DNA of 64,000 nt from Cacajao melanocephalus (GCA_963573385.1 CAUYLG010013866.1:1-64000), one strand, 5' to 3'; shown: positions 1 through 13,104, counted from the stretch's first letter. Notes: generated by a model from the sequence alone, not told the origin. A program made the numbers and translations.

Positions 1-1160
1 TAAGACCTAACACCATAAAAACCCTAGAAGAAAACCTAGGCAAAATCATTCTGGACATAGGTGTAGGCAAGGACTTCATGACCAAAACACCAAAAGCATT
101 GGCAACAAAAGCCAAAATAGACAAATGGGACCTAATCAAACTCCACAGCTTCTGAACAGCAAAAGAAACAGTCATTAGAATGAATTGGCAACCAATAGAA
201 TGGGAAAAAATTTTTGCAGTCTACCCAACTGACAAAGGGCTAATATCCGGAATCTACAAAGAACTAAAACAGATTTACAAGAAAAAATCAAATAAGCCCA
301 TTCAAAAGTGGGTGAAGGTTATGAACAGACACTTTACAAAAGAAGACATACATGAGGCCAATAAACATATGAAAAAATGCTCATCATCACTGGTCATTAG
401 AGAAATGCAAATCAAAACTATATTGAGATACCATCTTACGCCAGTTAGAATGGCGATCATTAAAAAATCGGGAGACAACAGATGCTGGAGAGGATGTGGA
501 GAAATAGGAACACTTTTACACTGTTGGTTGGAGTGTAAATTAGTTCAACCATTGTAGAAGACAGCATGGCGATTCCTCAAGGACCTAGAAATAGAATTTC
601 CATTTGACCCAGCAATCCCATTACTGGGTATATATCCAAAGGATTATAAATCGTTCTAATATAAGGACACATGCACACAAATGTTCATTGCAGCAGTGTT
701 TACAATAGCAAAGACCTGGAACCAACCCAAATGCCTATCGATGACAGACTGGACAGGGAAAATGTGGCACATATACACCATGGAATATTATGCAGCCATC
801 AAAAACGATGAGTTTGTGTTCTTTGTAGGGACATGGATGAACCTGGAAACCATCATTCTTAGCAAACTGACGCAAGAACAGAAAATCAAACACCTCATGT
901 TCTCATTCATAGGTGGGTGTTGAACAATGAGAACATATGGACACAGGGAGGGGAACATCACACACTGGGGTTTGTGGGGGGAAATAGGGGAGGGACAGCA
1001 GGGGGTGGGGAGTTGGGGAGTGATAGCATGGGGAGAAAAGTCAGATATAGGTGATGGGGAGTAAGGCAGCAAATCACACTGCCATGTGTGTACCTATGCA
1101 ACAATCTTGCATGTTCTTCACATGTACCCCAAAACCTAAAATGCAGTTAAAAAAAAAACA
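1..1160 (+). mobile_element. L1 3' end (ORF2 C-terminus and 3' UTR), primate L1P type
   Basis: This is the 3' end of a LINE-1 that enters from the left edge. The ORF2 C-terminal part is readable in pieces (180-557 and 681-923) but is broken by stops and frameshifts. It is followed by a G-rich L1 3' UTR (about 921-1140) and a short A-tail near 1149-1158. ORF2 encodes the endonuclease and reverse transcriptase; only the C-terminal region remains, so the copy is dead. It is close in sequence to the L1 at 1393 and to the one at 32109, which points to primate L1 subfamilies of similar age. The left end and any target-site duplication lie outside the window. Confidence 0.9.
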
Positions 1161-1375
1161 AAGAAATCAAAGATGATATAAGGACTAGCTAATACCATGT
1201 AATTATGTTTAACAAATTAATGAATTACATTTGTAAATTTTTTGCATAAAGACCATCTATAAGGTTCCTATAAGTCAGTGGAAATTGGGATTGAATGGGA
1301 GTCATTTCAATAATTTTTTCTTTAAATAGAATACAATACTTTTGCTAGCTCATGGCTCTTAAATTTTAATAATTA
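1161..1375. other. AT-rich spacer between two L1 copies
   Basis: About 215 bp of AT-rich sequence with no recognisable gene or repeat. Its right end (1376-1392) is the left target-site duplication of the next L1. Confidence 0.5.
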
Positions 1376-1392
1376 AAAACATGTATTTCTGA

Positions 1393-2805
1393 TATAGACC
1401 AATGGAACAGAACAGAGGCCTTGGAGGCGACCACACACATCTACAACCATCTGATCTTTGACAAACCTGACAAAAACAAGCACTGGTGAAAGGATTCCCT
1501 GTTTAATAAATGGTGTTGGGAAAACTGGCTAGCAGTGTGCAGAAAGCAGAAACCAGACCCCTTCCTGACACCTTACACTAAAATTAACTCCAGATGGATT
1601 AACGACTTAAACATAAGACCTAACACCATAAAAACCCTAGAAGAAAACCTAGGCAAAACCATTCAGGACATCATAGGCAAGGATTTCATGACTAAAACAC
1701 CAAAAGCATTGGCAACAAAAACCAAAATAGACAAATGGGATCTAATTAAACAAAAGAGCGTCTGCACAGCCAAAGAAACAAGAAACAATCATTAGAGTGA
1801 ACCGGCAACCAACTGAATAGGAAAATTTTTTTTTTGCAATCTACCTATCTGACAAAGGACTTATATCCAAAATCTACAAAGAATTAAAACAGATTTACAA
1901 GAAAAAACAAACCCATTCAAATGTGGGCAAAGAATATGAACAGACACTTTTCAAAAGAAGACATATATGATGCCAACAAACATATGAAAAAATGCTCATC
2001 ATCACTGGTCATTAGAGAAATGCAAATCAAAACTACATTGAGATACCATCTCATGCCAGTTAGAATGGCCTTCATTACAAAATCTGAAGACAACAGATGC
2101 TGGAGAGGATGTGGAGAAATAGGAACACTTTTACACTGCTGGTGCAAGTGTAAATTAGTTCAACTCTTGTGGAAGACAGCGTGGCGATTCCTCAAGGACC
2201 TAGAAACAGAAATTCCATTTGACCCAGCAATCCCATTACTGGGTATATATCCAAAGGATTATAAATCGTTCTATTATAAGGACACATGCACACGTATGTT
2301 CACTGCAGCACTGTTAATAGCAAAGACTTGGAACCAACCCAAATGCCCATTGATAATAGGCTGGACAGAGAAAATGTGGCACATATACACCATGGAATAC
2401 TATGCAGCCATAAAATGTGATGAGTTTGTGTCCTTTGTAGGGACATGGATGAACCTGGAAACCATCATTCTTAGCAAACTGACACAGGAACTGAGAATGA
2501 AGCACTGCATGTTCTCACTCATAGGCCGGTGTTGAACAATAAGAACACATGGACACAGGGAGGGAAGCATCACACACTGAGGTCTGTAGGGGGGAACTAG
2601 GGGAGGGACAGTGGGGGGTAGGGAGCTGGGGAGGGATAACATGGAGAGAAATGCCAGATATAGGTGATGAGGATGGAGGCAGCAAACCACACTGCCATAT
2701 ATGTACCTATGCAACAATCCTGCATGTTCTTTACATGTACCACAGAACCTAAAATGCAATAATACATGTTATATATTTTGTTTTATATATATATATATAT
2801 AAAAC
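1393..2805 (+). mobile_element. 5'-truncated L1 with 17-bp target-site duplication and TA-rich tail
   Basis: This L1 insertion is truncated at its 5' end within ORF2. ORF2 is partly open (a 204-codon C-terminal frame at 1921-2535) with earlier stops. The 3' UTR runs to about 2757. A 17-bp direct repeat, aaaacatgtatttctga, lies at 1376-1392 and again at 2806-2822, so both ends are exact. Instead of a clean poly(A) tail it has an AT-rich tail with a (TA)n run (about 2786-2801). It cannot code for active protein. Confidence 0.93.
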
Positions 2806-2894
2806 AAAACATGTATTTCTGACTAGAAGTAATAACTAGGTTTTGCCTAGTAAAGTTATACAGAAAATAATCATTGTTAATAACTTTCATTTGT

Positions 2895-3215
2895 TTGGAC
2901 CATTAAGCGGCTTGTGCACAACAAAAATTTAATTCTCACAGTTCTGGTGGCTGGGAAGCCCAAGACCAGGGCTGATTTGTTGTCTAGTGAGGGCTAACTT
3001 TCTGGTTCATAAATGGCACCTTCTTGCTGCATCCTCACACTATGGAAGGGACTAGCTAATTCTCTGGAGTCTCTTTTTCAAATAAGGGCACTAATCCCAA
3101 TCATGAGAGCACCATGTAATCACCTCCAATAAGTCTTACCTTCTAATGCCATCATCTTATTGGTTAGGATTCCAACATATAAATTTGGGAACAACACAAG
3201 GATTCAGACCATAGT
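2895..3215 (-). mobile_element. MLT1-type MaLR LTR relic, antisense
   Basis: I recognise the antisense form of an MLT1 LTR (ERVL-MaLR group). The internal landmark 'tctcacagttctggtggctgg' region is near 2934, a 'gggcactaatccca' block near 3086, and the terminal 'ttcagaccatag' near 3202. It looks like a solo LTR with no internal proviral sequence beside it. Divergence is high, so the exact MLT1 subfamily is uncertain. Confidence 0.75.
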
Positions 3216-3221
3216 AATCAC

Positions 3222-3263
3222 AATAATGATAAAAATGATGATGATGATGATGACGATGATGAT
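3222..3263. repeat. (GAT)n microsatellite
   Basis: Imperfect trinucleotide run of ATG/GAT units with one C interruption, directly after the MLT1 relic. Confidence 0.85.
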
Positions 3264-3579
3264 AGAATTTAAGGGTTAGTAATTGCTAGTTACTATTCCG
3301 GTTTTTTCTTGTCTTTAACAATAAATTGATTTATTTCTTCTTTTGACCACTTATGAAAATCAGACATAAAGAATACTGCATAAACAGAATTGTAGAACCA
3401 AATAATATTTCAGTTATTATATGGTTTAGTGTTTCCCTTTAATAGTTACTAATATTGTCTTATGTACTGGTAATTTGCCAAGAGAGTTGTTTTTAGGTAC
3501 TTTTATCCACATCCCCCTCCTCCCGCCCCATACAAATACAACAGTTAAATGTTATTAAAATTATTAACATTTATAATTT

Positions 3580-3745
3580 TCCCAACTTTGCAACATAGAT
3601 ATAATTATATCTCTTATTTTACGGTTGAAGAAACTAAGTAACAGAGAGGTTAGTAACTTGACTAAAGCTCAAAAGCTACTAATTAGCAGAATATAGACTT
3701 GGATGCAATTAGTTTGACTACCAGCTCTTAATAACTTTGCCATGC
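3580..3745 (-). mobile_element. MIR SINE relic, antisense
   Basis: The segment reads as the reverse of the MIR core and 3' part: a 'ttttacggttgaagaaact' block, then 'cagagaggtt', then 'agctactaattagcag'. MIR is an ancient tRNA-derived mammalian SINE. Divergence is high and the ends are approximate. Confidence 0.65.
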
Positions 3746-3997
3746 TGCCCTTGTATTGCAGAGGAATAATTAAAAAAATCATATTCAATGTCCATTTATT
3801 ATCAACAATTTAGAAATACTTTTTCTATCTAAATTTTAGTTTGTGGAAGTTGTAAATGGGTACAATGTTTTCAATATCAGCAAGATAGTGAGACAGAGTA
3901 TGCAATTAAGTGATATACATGAAAAGTAAAATATTATTGACCTTATTATAATTATTTTTAAGAGAAAAAGGGGTCGCTTAATCCCTTCAAAAGAAAG

Positions 3998-4029
3998 CAC
4001 ACACATCTACACACACACACCTACGCACA

Positions 4030-4077
<48 letters not shown>
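3998..4077. repeat. (CA)n microsatellite
   Basis: CA-rich run with an interrupted first part and a long pure (AC)n block from about 4036 to 4077. It is probably length-polymorphic. Confidence 0.95.
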
Positions 4078-4080
<3 letters not shown>

Positions 4081-4376
4081 TCTATAAGAATCTTGTTATT
4101 TAAACCATTAACCTTATTTTATTATTTGAATTTGCTTTGAGCCTTTCCTCATGCTATTCAATGTTATTTAAAAATATCACTGGGTGCATAATCTCTTTGT
4201 ATAACTATTATTTAACCATCATCACTTTTTAGAAAATAATGTTTTTTAATGTGATTAACAACATTGTAAATGAATCTTAGTCCATATTTCTTAAGGAGTT
4301 CTTAAAATACATTACTACACAAAAGTACATAGAAATATTCATGACTCTTGATATACATCACAAAATTGCCTTCACA

Positions 4377-4663
4377 GGCTGAGCACGGTTGCTCATGACT
4401 GTAATTCCAGCACTTTGGGAGGCTGAGATGGGCAGATCACAGGCGAGTCGGAGTCCAGCCTGACCAACATGGAGAAATCCCACCTCTACTAAAAATACAA
4501 AATTAGCCGGGCTTGGTGGTGCATGCCTGTAATCCCAGCTACTCGGGAGGCCGAGGGTGGAGAATCGCTTGAACCTGGGAGGGAGAGGTTGTGGTGAGCC
4601 TAGATCACACCATTACACTCCAGCCTAGGCAACAAGAATCAAACTCTGTCTCAAAAAAAAAAA
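4377..4663 (+). mobile_element. Alu SINE, full length, sense
   Basis: Dimeric Alu with left monomer, A-rich linker, right monomer and an A-tail at 4653-4663. The flanks 'attgccttcaca' (left) and 'atgcctttgca' (right) look like a decayed target-site duplication. Divergence fits an older AluS or AluJ. Confidence 0.92.
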
Positions 4664-6168
4664 TGCCTTTGCAAAGAATGCTTAAATTTATAAATAGGAG
4701 ATGGGTGTGGAAACCCTTATCAGTATTAATTTATTTCAATTTTTTTTTGCTAATTTAGAAAACATTCATTCAGTGTCTTAATTTACCTTTCTTTGAGTCC
4801 TACTGATGTTGGACATATTCTTTCTTGCTTTTCGCTATTTGTGCTTTTTATTTTCTGTGAGGGTGTATTTGTGCTGTTTTATTTGCAGTATCAAACTGAC
4901 TTTAAAGATTTTTATATTAAAGGTAGCAATTTTTAGTTATATGTGTTATATGTTTTTTTGTGGATTGCTTTCTACATTTTCTTTGTGATTAAACATGTTT
5001 TATCTTTTACTATAATAGCAATGCATTTATTTACCTTGTATATAAGATATTAAGTAATTAAAAGGTAAAAATGAAAATATCTCATTTTCTAATCTACTAA
5101 TTACATTTTTTAAAAAATCTATGTATAGGCTCTGTTTTTTTTCTTTACTTCTTTCACCTTTCTTCTACCCTTATTTACTCAACTTTCTTTCTCTTTCACA
5201 TATATCTCTTTATCTCTTCCTTTTATAACCTATCTCTCTCCAAATTCTCTCTCTTTCTCTCTCTGTCTTCCTGAAAACATTTATATGTTTACAAGCATAT
5301 TTTTATAACATGGGATCACAAGTGTTAATATTAGTTACCTTTTCAGCAATTCATTTTTTCCTACTTAATCTTATTTTCATCGTTTTGTGTTAATATATGT
5401 GGCATCTCCTCATTAATTTTAGAAGCTTCATAGTATCTCACTGAATAGATGTATAATAAATTTTAGTATATTCTTATAATTACAACAGCTAGATTATCTA
5501 GTATGTAAATTTTATAATCGATGCTACTTTTGAAAATTAATCATACATCTTTATATGTTTCAGTTAATATTTTGTGATTCTTATGTATAAACATAGAAAA
5601 TTAAAACTTTATGTAGCAAATTCGATTTTACAAATTTTTCTTTTATAAACAATGCTTCATGGAAATCCTTACAGATTAACTGCTACACATTTGCTGAAGG
5701 ATTTTCTAAATTTTGAGGTGAAAAAGTCTCAACAATTATATAGTCAAATTTATTATTTGCTTGTATTTTTTTGTTAAACAATTTATAGCTTGATTTTTTA
5801 GAACATTTATATTAATGGAACTACAAAACTTAGATGAAAATAAGCCTTGAAAAAGAGGAAAAATTTAATGTCTTTTTTCTCAGTGTTATTTTGGAAAATT
5901 TTTAAATTGACTCTTAAGTCACAATTTAAAACCAGTACTTAAGATATGAAGTTTCCTAAATGTTTTTATTCTTTTATTTTTAAAAAACAGGCTATTGTTA
6001 AGCTTACTTTCATTGTTGTAGTAATACATATTCAAGAACATAAATATAGAACAATAGAACACACAAAGAGAAGAAAATAAATTTTACCCATATCCATTAC
6101 ACCTAAATGTAATCCTGCTAGTATTTGGATATCTCTTTCCAGATGTTTTCTTTACACATACACTCATA
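4664..6168. other. AT-rich intergenic DNA without recognised features
   Basis: Strongly AT-rich sequence with a CT-rich patch at about 5120-5275. I see no gene, exon with splice context or confident repeat. The open frame near 4806-4988 is hydrophobic low-complexity translation without coding character. Confidence 0.5.
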
Positions 6169-6505
6169 TATAGTCATGTGCCAAGTAATATTTCAATCAA
6201 CAATGAACTGTATATATGAGTGTGGTCCCACAAGAGTATAATACCATATTTTCATTGAACCTTTTTAATTTTTATATATAGATATGTGTAGATACATGAA
6301 TACCATTGTGTTCCAATTGCTGGCAACATTTGGTACAAAAACATAGTGTACAGGTTTGCAGACTAGGAGCAATAGGCTATGCCATATAGCCCAGATGTGT
6401 AGTAGGGTATGCAATCTAAGCTTGTGTAAGCACACTCTGATGCTCACACAATGACACAATTGCCTAACAATGCATTTCTCAGAACAAATCCTCATTGTTA
6501 AGAAT
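6169..6505 (+). mobile_element. Tigger-type non-autonomous DNA transposon (MER MITE)
   Basis: I recognise a common primate MER element by its left end ('tagtcatgtgccaa'), the central 'caggtttgcagactaggagc' stretch and the right end 'catttctcagaac'. The right end is partly the complement of the left, as in pogo/Tigger-derived MITEs. It has no coding capacity. The orientation label is arbitrary and the exact MER number is uncertain. Confidence 0.7.
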
Positions 6506-8139
6506 TGTAAACAACCTACTCACATATACTATATATGCACATATATACCAAATTATACTATACTGTACTTATATTACATCTCGAGAGTCTTATTAAAGTC
6601 CAGTTTTGTTCTTTAAAATTATTTTTACATTTTTTAAATACAGAAAAGTTAAGATTGTATTTGACTCACCAATTAAAACTAATTATCTAGGTATTTTTCA
6701 AATACAGCATGTTTGAGACATCCCTGCTGCCATGTACATGTGTTAACTAACTGCATTGGATTCCCTGAAAATGATAATGCTCATTTAGATCCTCAAACCT
6801 AAATATTGGAACTATAGTCATGACGTGACTTATACTAATTGGAGGCTTCAGCATACTGAAAGTAGAGTTATGTTCTATCAGAAAACTTGTACCATTATAT
6901 TGTCAAATAATATTAAATCAAAAGTTATATTTAAAATTAAATGAGAATATACTATGCAGAAGTGAAAAGATATGTTAAGACAAACAAAAATAACCAAGAG
7001 AAGTAATCATCATTTATGAGCAAAAAAGCACTTGTGAATTTATATGTATAACAATTTTGTCTGTTTCTTCAAAGACTAAAGCTAGCGAAAGTATAGGCAA
7101 TATTAATACAGTATCTTTTTCCGAACTTTAAAAATTCAAAATAATTTTGGAAAATAATAAACTTAAAAGCATCATTTTAAAAATAAATTATAAACAAAAT
7201 GGTGATAGTATTTTGAGTCAATGTGATTAGATTACAGGCAAACGTAGAAAAGTTGAAGGACCAAGAACTTCAGTGTCTGTAAAGGAAGAGTGAGTTTGAA
7301 CACAGCTACAAAGATCACAGTGCAGTTAGAAAGTATAAGATACAAAACATCAGGCTAAATTCATTAACTCTGCAGTTCCTAGAAAAATAATTTTGAAGCA
7401 TTCAAACAAAGGAATTGACGGTCAAATACTTGTTTGAACATTCAAACAAAGGGATTGATGGTTATTCGGGAATATAACCATATAATTTTTATAAATTGTT
7501 TAATTTAAGCTAATAGTTGAGATGTGCATCCTTCAATTATGAGTGACATACTGTGATATTTTGTGATAAGTTGAAAGTAATCATATGCATGATATTTATC
7601 TTTTATAATCTTAGAGGCAGAATCCAAACAATTTAGACACATTTGAAGCTACCAATTAATGGGAAAGAAGAACATGCATGTAGAGAGTGTGGAAGTAAAT
7701 ATTAGGGAATCAGGAGGTACTGACATTAATAAAACTAATTCAGAGAAATTCAATTACAAAACTGTAGTGTGAAGCCAATGGTGAAGATAAAAACAGCAAC
7801 CAAGAAGGGTTATAGGAAAACAACTCTAATAATTCGAACTCTAGGTGATATTAAAATATGGTGTAACTATCTTTCAGGTATGCTTACTTATCTACATGAC
7901 TTTAAAGGAAGAAGAGAGACAAGGACATAGTGATTCTACACAGGGAGCTGTACAAAATCAGACAGAAGTAAAACTTCTCTTTAGCTGAAAATATTCTAAA
8001 GCATTAGAAACAATATGTAATATGAGACTACAGTATCAATTAAGGAGGACAATTACGTGAAGCACTTACAAATTAACTGAAGCTGAAATAAGTTGTCACA
8101 ATATGAAGGACTTGAAAATGTTTGTGTAAAAATAAAATT
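6506..8139. other. AT-rich intergenic DNA with a small internal duplication
   Basis: No gene or confident repeat is seen. A short direct duplication of about 24 bp ('cattcaaacaaagg' and following bases) sits at 7399-7422 and 7439-7462. Confidence 0.5.
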
Positions 8140-9340
8140 CAAAGGTTAAAATAAAAATATAAACTTTATCTCTCAACAGGAGCTCCACAAAATTCAAGAC
8201 ACTTTTGTAAGCTATGATATCAATCATTTAGTTTATCTCTAAGAAACTGAGGTTCCTGCAAATTTAACCATGTCAAATGCAATCTTTTTTACATTATTAA
8301 CTGAAGAAAACAAGTTCCCTCTGATGATATTTTAAGATTAGGAAACTAAAAGAGGTCAGAAAGAGTCAAATCAGGATTTTAAATTACCAATGTTCTCAAC
8401 TGAAACTGTTGCAAAATTGCCCTGTTTGATGAGAGGAATGAACAGAAACATTGTCGTAGTGAAGGACACTCTGATGAGATTTTTCTGCGTATTTTGTTCC
8501 TTAAGCTTTGGCTACTTTCTCAAAGTCATTAATGATAAGCAGATGTAATCATTCTTTGGGCTTCCAGATGATTTGGGGGGATGTCTTGAGCATCCTCCAA
8601 AAAACTGTTGCATGACCTTGGCTTTGCCTAGTCCACTTTTGCTTTAACTGGACCTCTTGCTAGCCATTGCTTGACAGCTTTGTCTTCAGAATCCTACTGG
8701 TAAAGCCATGTTTCACCTCCTGTTACAATTCTTGTAAAAAATGCTTCAGTGTCTTGATCCCACTAGTTTAAAATCACCACTGAAAGCTCTGCTTTTTTTG
8801 TCTGAAGCTGATCTGGGTACCACAGTTTTGGCACTCATAGAGTGGAAAGTGCTCAACTTGAACATTTCAGCCAAAATTGTGTAAGCTGAATCAATGAAGA
8901 TGTCTATGGTGCTGGCTGTTGTTTCTGCTGTTAATCATCAGACCTCTTTATTTAGGGCATAAAGAAGATATTTTTTTTCCTCACAAATTGATGCGGATAG
9001 TTACCACTGCATGTTTTTTTCTTCAGCCGTATATCCTGCCTTTTTAAAATGAGTTATTCGTTTGTGAACTACTGATTTCTTTGGGGAATTGTCTACACAA
9101 ACTTTTTGTAAAGCATCAATGATATAACCATTCTTCTACTCAAGCATCACAATGAATTTTATGTTTTTTCTTCCTTCAATTTTAGCAGAATTCATGTTGT
9201 TCTGATAAAAGACTCTTTTCAAATTTATGTGTTATCCTTCTTAAGGTCTCAATCTAGATCATGTTCAGACATACTATAGCAAGATGTTTTGAGTTTATTT
9301 TTGTGCAAAATATTTGAAATCCATGCAAGTTTTAAAATAA
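8140..9340 (-). mobile_element. mariner-family DNA transposon, degenerate transposase, antisense
   Basis: Read on the minus strand, this 1.2-kb block gives fragments of a mariner transposase broken by frameshifts and stops. Near 8700 there is a GET-W-Y-Q segment, which is the GDE/TW-type first catalytic motif. Near 8450 there is an HYDN-(x)-VHSS segment, which matches the HDNAPAHSS second catalytic motif. A C-terminal block of the 'FPNLKKSL' type follows. Total length is close to a complete mariner (about 1.3 kb). The terminal inverted repeats are too decayed to place, so the ends are approximate. It could be an HSMAR2-like or MARNA-like family. Confidence 0.75.
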
Positions 9341-9759
9341 TACTGATTTTCAATGAACATTTAAAAGATACCCTCATAGAAGTAATAACAATATAAAAAT
9401 TGAGAAACAAATTTTCTAGGAAGATGAAAAGCTATTTTAAACTGGTACATAGGTGAATTATAATATGGAGGTAAACCTGGAATAAAAGGCAATTTGATGG
9501 AACATGAGAAAATTATTACTAGAATGCTAGTAAAGGTAACCAGAGAAAAGGACAGAGGTAGTATGATGGGCTCACAGATTTATGAAAACATGTTGCAAAT
9601 GACAAATTAGGGTATACAATTTTTTATAACTTATCAAAAGCATGCTGGAATTTTTATTGGGATATTAAATCTGGTGATTAATATGAGAAGAATTCAGATT
9701 TTAACAATATTGAAGCTTTCCATTAACTAATTAAAATCTCTAGTATTTAGATTCTCTTT
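9341..9759. other. AT-rich DNA, nothing recognised
   Basis: No coding potential or confident repeat is seen. Confidence 0.45.
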
Positions 9760-12700
9760 AATAGCTCACTGATATTTTGAATTTTTCAATGTAGAGGTTT
9801 ACATAAACTAATAACTAAGCAATTATGTTTTAATGCTATTGTAAATAGTGGTGCTATATTTTTTATTTTATTTTTCTAATTTTTTCCCCACTATATGGAA
9901 ACAGAATTCATTTTGTATATTGACCTTTTATCTGGAGACTTTGCCCAATTCACTTACTTTGTATAATAACTTATAGATTCCTTTGTGTTTTCTGTTTACA
10001 TCAGCATCTCATCTCAAATAAACCCAGATTTCTATTTTGATTTTAAATTTTCATGCATTTTATTTGTTCACTCATTGACCTGAATAAAACCTGAAGTTAA
10101 AAGTTGAAAAGGAGTTGGAATAATGACTTTCTTGTCTTATTCTTCAATTAGAATAAAAATATTTATCCTTTATTATGTTAAAAATTTAATAGACATTATT
10201 TACTTTATACTGATTTATTAATTTTTAAACCCTAAAACAACCATTCAGTCCCGGGGGTAAAACACTTAGTTATTATATATTATCATTCTTATACATTACT
10301 AGGTGAAAACAACAATTCTTTAAATTTAATTCTTTTTAAGTTCATGAGAGATACTGGTTAGGGAGTTTATTCTCAAGTAATATTTTCCAGGTTTTATTAT
10401 CAGGGTTCTATCTTGGCTAGCAAGTAGAGAAACATTATCCATACCTTGAATAGCTGAAAATTTTTTCATAGATTCACTATTATGTATTTTATAAATATAT
10501 AATAGGAAAGTTGTCTGTGTCTCAAGATTTTTTTGAAGAGAAAGTTTGATATGACAGATCCAATTTCTTTAATTCATATGGAATTGTGCAGGTTTTCCAT
10601 TTGTTCCTGTGTCAGTTTTTTATTTTTCTCAATGAATTTGCCTATTTTATTTAAGTTATATCATAGATATAAAGTTTCTCATAATATCCTCTTCTTGCTT
10701 AAAATATGTTATAATTCATAATAATCCCCTATTCTCAATAGTCTTGTTAGCAATTTTTATTTTCTCTTTTTTTTAATCATTCTTGCTTTTATCTATTTAG
10801 TGAAACAAAATATGGCTTGTTTCAATGTTCCTTCATGTTAATCCATTTTCTATTTTTCTGATTACTGCCATTTTAGTTATTATATTTATCTTTCTACTTT
10901 ATTTGCACATAGTTTGCTTAACTTTTTCTGGGTATCTATGCTTATACTTAAAGTGGTTCACTTGTAAACAGCCTATATTTAAGTCTCTTTTCATAAAATC
11001 TGACAATTTTTCTATTGTAACTGGAGTGCTTAGACCATTTACATTTAATGTAGTTACTGATGAGGTTGTTTTAAAATATACAAGTTTGCTATTGCTATTT
11101 CCTTCTGTTTTTTATTTTCTTTTAAAATTTGTATCTTCTTTTGAGGAAATCAAGTATTTTTTAAATTCTGTCAGCACGATTGCCTTTTAACTTCCCTATT
11201 TCAATGTTTACTTAGCACTTTATATATTGCTAACATGAGCTCAGTTTGAATTAGTATTTTAATAATCTGTGAATAACAATCTTATGTTATTATTCATAAA
11301 CACCATATTTTATTTTACTTAAGCTATACATCCAAAATTATACTGTTATTATTGCATTAAAGCAGGTCATTTAATGTTTTATTTTAGGCTTTTATTTTTA
11401 TCTATATCAATCTATTATTCACATACTTTCCTGCAGATTTGTGCTTCTTTCTGAAAACATTTCTCCTTAACCTCAAGAGTATATTTTGTTTCTTCGATTG
11501 TGGGTCTGCTGGAGACAAATTCTTTTCAGCTTTCATTTTTCCAGTTATCCATTTATTTTACTTTCGTTTTTGAATAATATTTCACTAGATTAAAAATTAT
11601 TGATTAGATATTCTTTTCCTTTTGGCCCTTTGACATTTTATTGCCTTCTGGTCATCTGGATTTCATTATCTGTGATGATAATATTTGACTTTTTAAAAAC
11701 TGTTTTGTGAAGCCTTTAACTATGATATGCTTTGGGTTGGTGTAATGTGTATGTGTGTTGTATTAATCATGCTTGGGGTTTAATGAGCTTACTGGAATTC
11801 ATGTAAAGGATTTTACAAATTTAGAAGATTCTTTCATATTATATCTTCAAAAATTTCTGCTTCTTAATTATTTTTCTTGGTTATTCTCAGTCTCCTAGCA
11901 TGGAAAATATTTGACATTACCTCCAAACACTGATACTCTGTTTTTTTTCTTTTATTTATAAATTAATCTATGTTTACTCTATATTTTGTATAGTTTTATT
12001 AATATATCTTAAATTGCCTAAGGTATTTTTTCTGCTGTGACAAGTCTGCTGTTACCCTGTCCAATGAACTGTATTTCAGATTTTAAAAAATTCTTAGTTG
12101 AAGAAAATACATTTGGTTCTTTTATAAAATTTTTAAATTTCTGTTAAAATAGTAATCTCCTATTCTCAATCTTAAAATGGCCAATACTTTCATTGATTTT
12201 ATCTACCTTTCCCTCTAATTTTCCTATTTTATTTGTAATCATTTCTTAAAGGGCTTTTTCCAACACTGGGGTCGTTTGTTGTTCTGTTCCAATTCTCTTA
12301 TTTAACTGTTGAATATGAATACTAATTTTATGTTTATTTGCCCCTTATATAAATATTTTATTGTATATCAAATATCATGTATAAAACACATTGTAATTTG
12401 ACCAAATATTCTTATATTTTTCTCCTTCAATATATATTTACACTCGGGGACAAAACTTTAATCCTTTCAGGGCTGAGCTGAGTTGTTTTGCCTGTTTGTT
12501 TTTGCTGCTGAGTTAGTTTCAGTTTCCTTTAGCTTCATATTCTTAAGGATAACATGTGGTTCCCTACGTCTAGCAGGATATTGTGATATACGTACAGCAG
12601 GACTTCAAATACTTATTTCTGTTTTGAAATCCATCCTCCAGCCTTCAACTAATTAATATAGATAAAAATGCTTTCAGAAAAATGTCCTGTAAAAAAGAAC

Positions 12701-12960
12701 TGGCAGGCAGGAAAAATTAGCTGTATGTTGGAGATCCTACATCCTCTAGTCTATCACATAAGCTCAAATGGTTGCTATCCATTCTGCTGGTTTCTCCTTA
12801 TCCCGTAACAGTCCCTTTAAGTTTGGCAGGCTTGATCCCCTACCCACCCAAGGCCAAGGTTTAACATATGCCTGAGAGAAGAGAGGTCACTGATTTCTGT
12901 TTTTCTAGAAACTTCTTGTACTTCTCTGGAATATAATCTTTAGAGTTTTTTGAATCACCA
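9760..12960 (-). mobile_element. Ancient L1M LINE, antisense, ORF2-derived
   Basis: The plus strand reads like the complement of an old mammalian L1 ORF2. Landmarks are the 'ttcttgtcttattcttcaat' type block near 10128, the 'agaccatttacatttaatgt' block near 11032-11052, and the 'gggtttaatgagctta' block near 11777. The order of the blocks fits one element read 3' to 5'. It is heavily mutated and AT-rich. The portion right of about 12340 is a weaker match, and the element may be several fragments. Confidence 0.65.
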
Positions 12961-13104
12961 GCACTTTTTGACTTTAAGAACACAGGACTTTTAATTTATC
13001 TAGTTGTTTTCTCATTTTTAAAATGGAAACAATTTTTTATTGGGAATTCTACATTCTAGATAGAGCAAAATATCTGGACACAAAGAGCTTTCATTCAGTA
13101 CAAC

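Noticed and set aside
1921..2535. 204-codon ORF2 fragment as a functional reverse transcriptase
   Set aside because: Only the C-terminal part of L1 ORF2 is present. The upstream part is missing by 5' truncation and has stops.
3998..4077. CRISPR-like repeated DNA
   Set aside because: It is a plain (CA)n microsatellite without spacers. No CRISPR array exists anywhere in the window.
7399..7462. Possible short tandem-repeat element (two 24-bp copies 16 bp apart)
   Set aside because: Only two copies, AT-rich context, no further structure; recorded in the spacer entry only.
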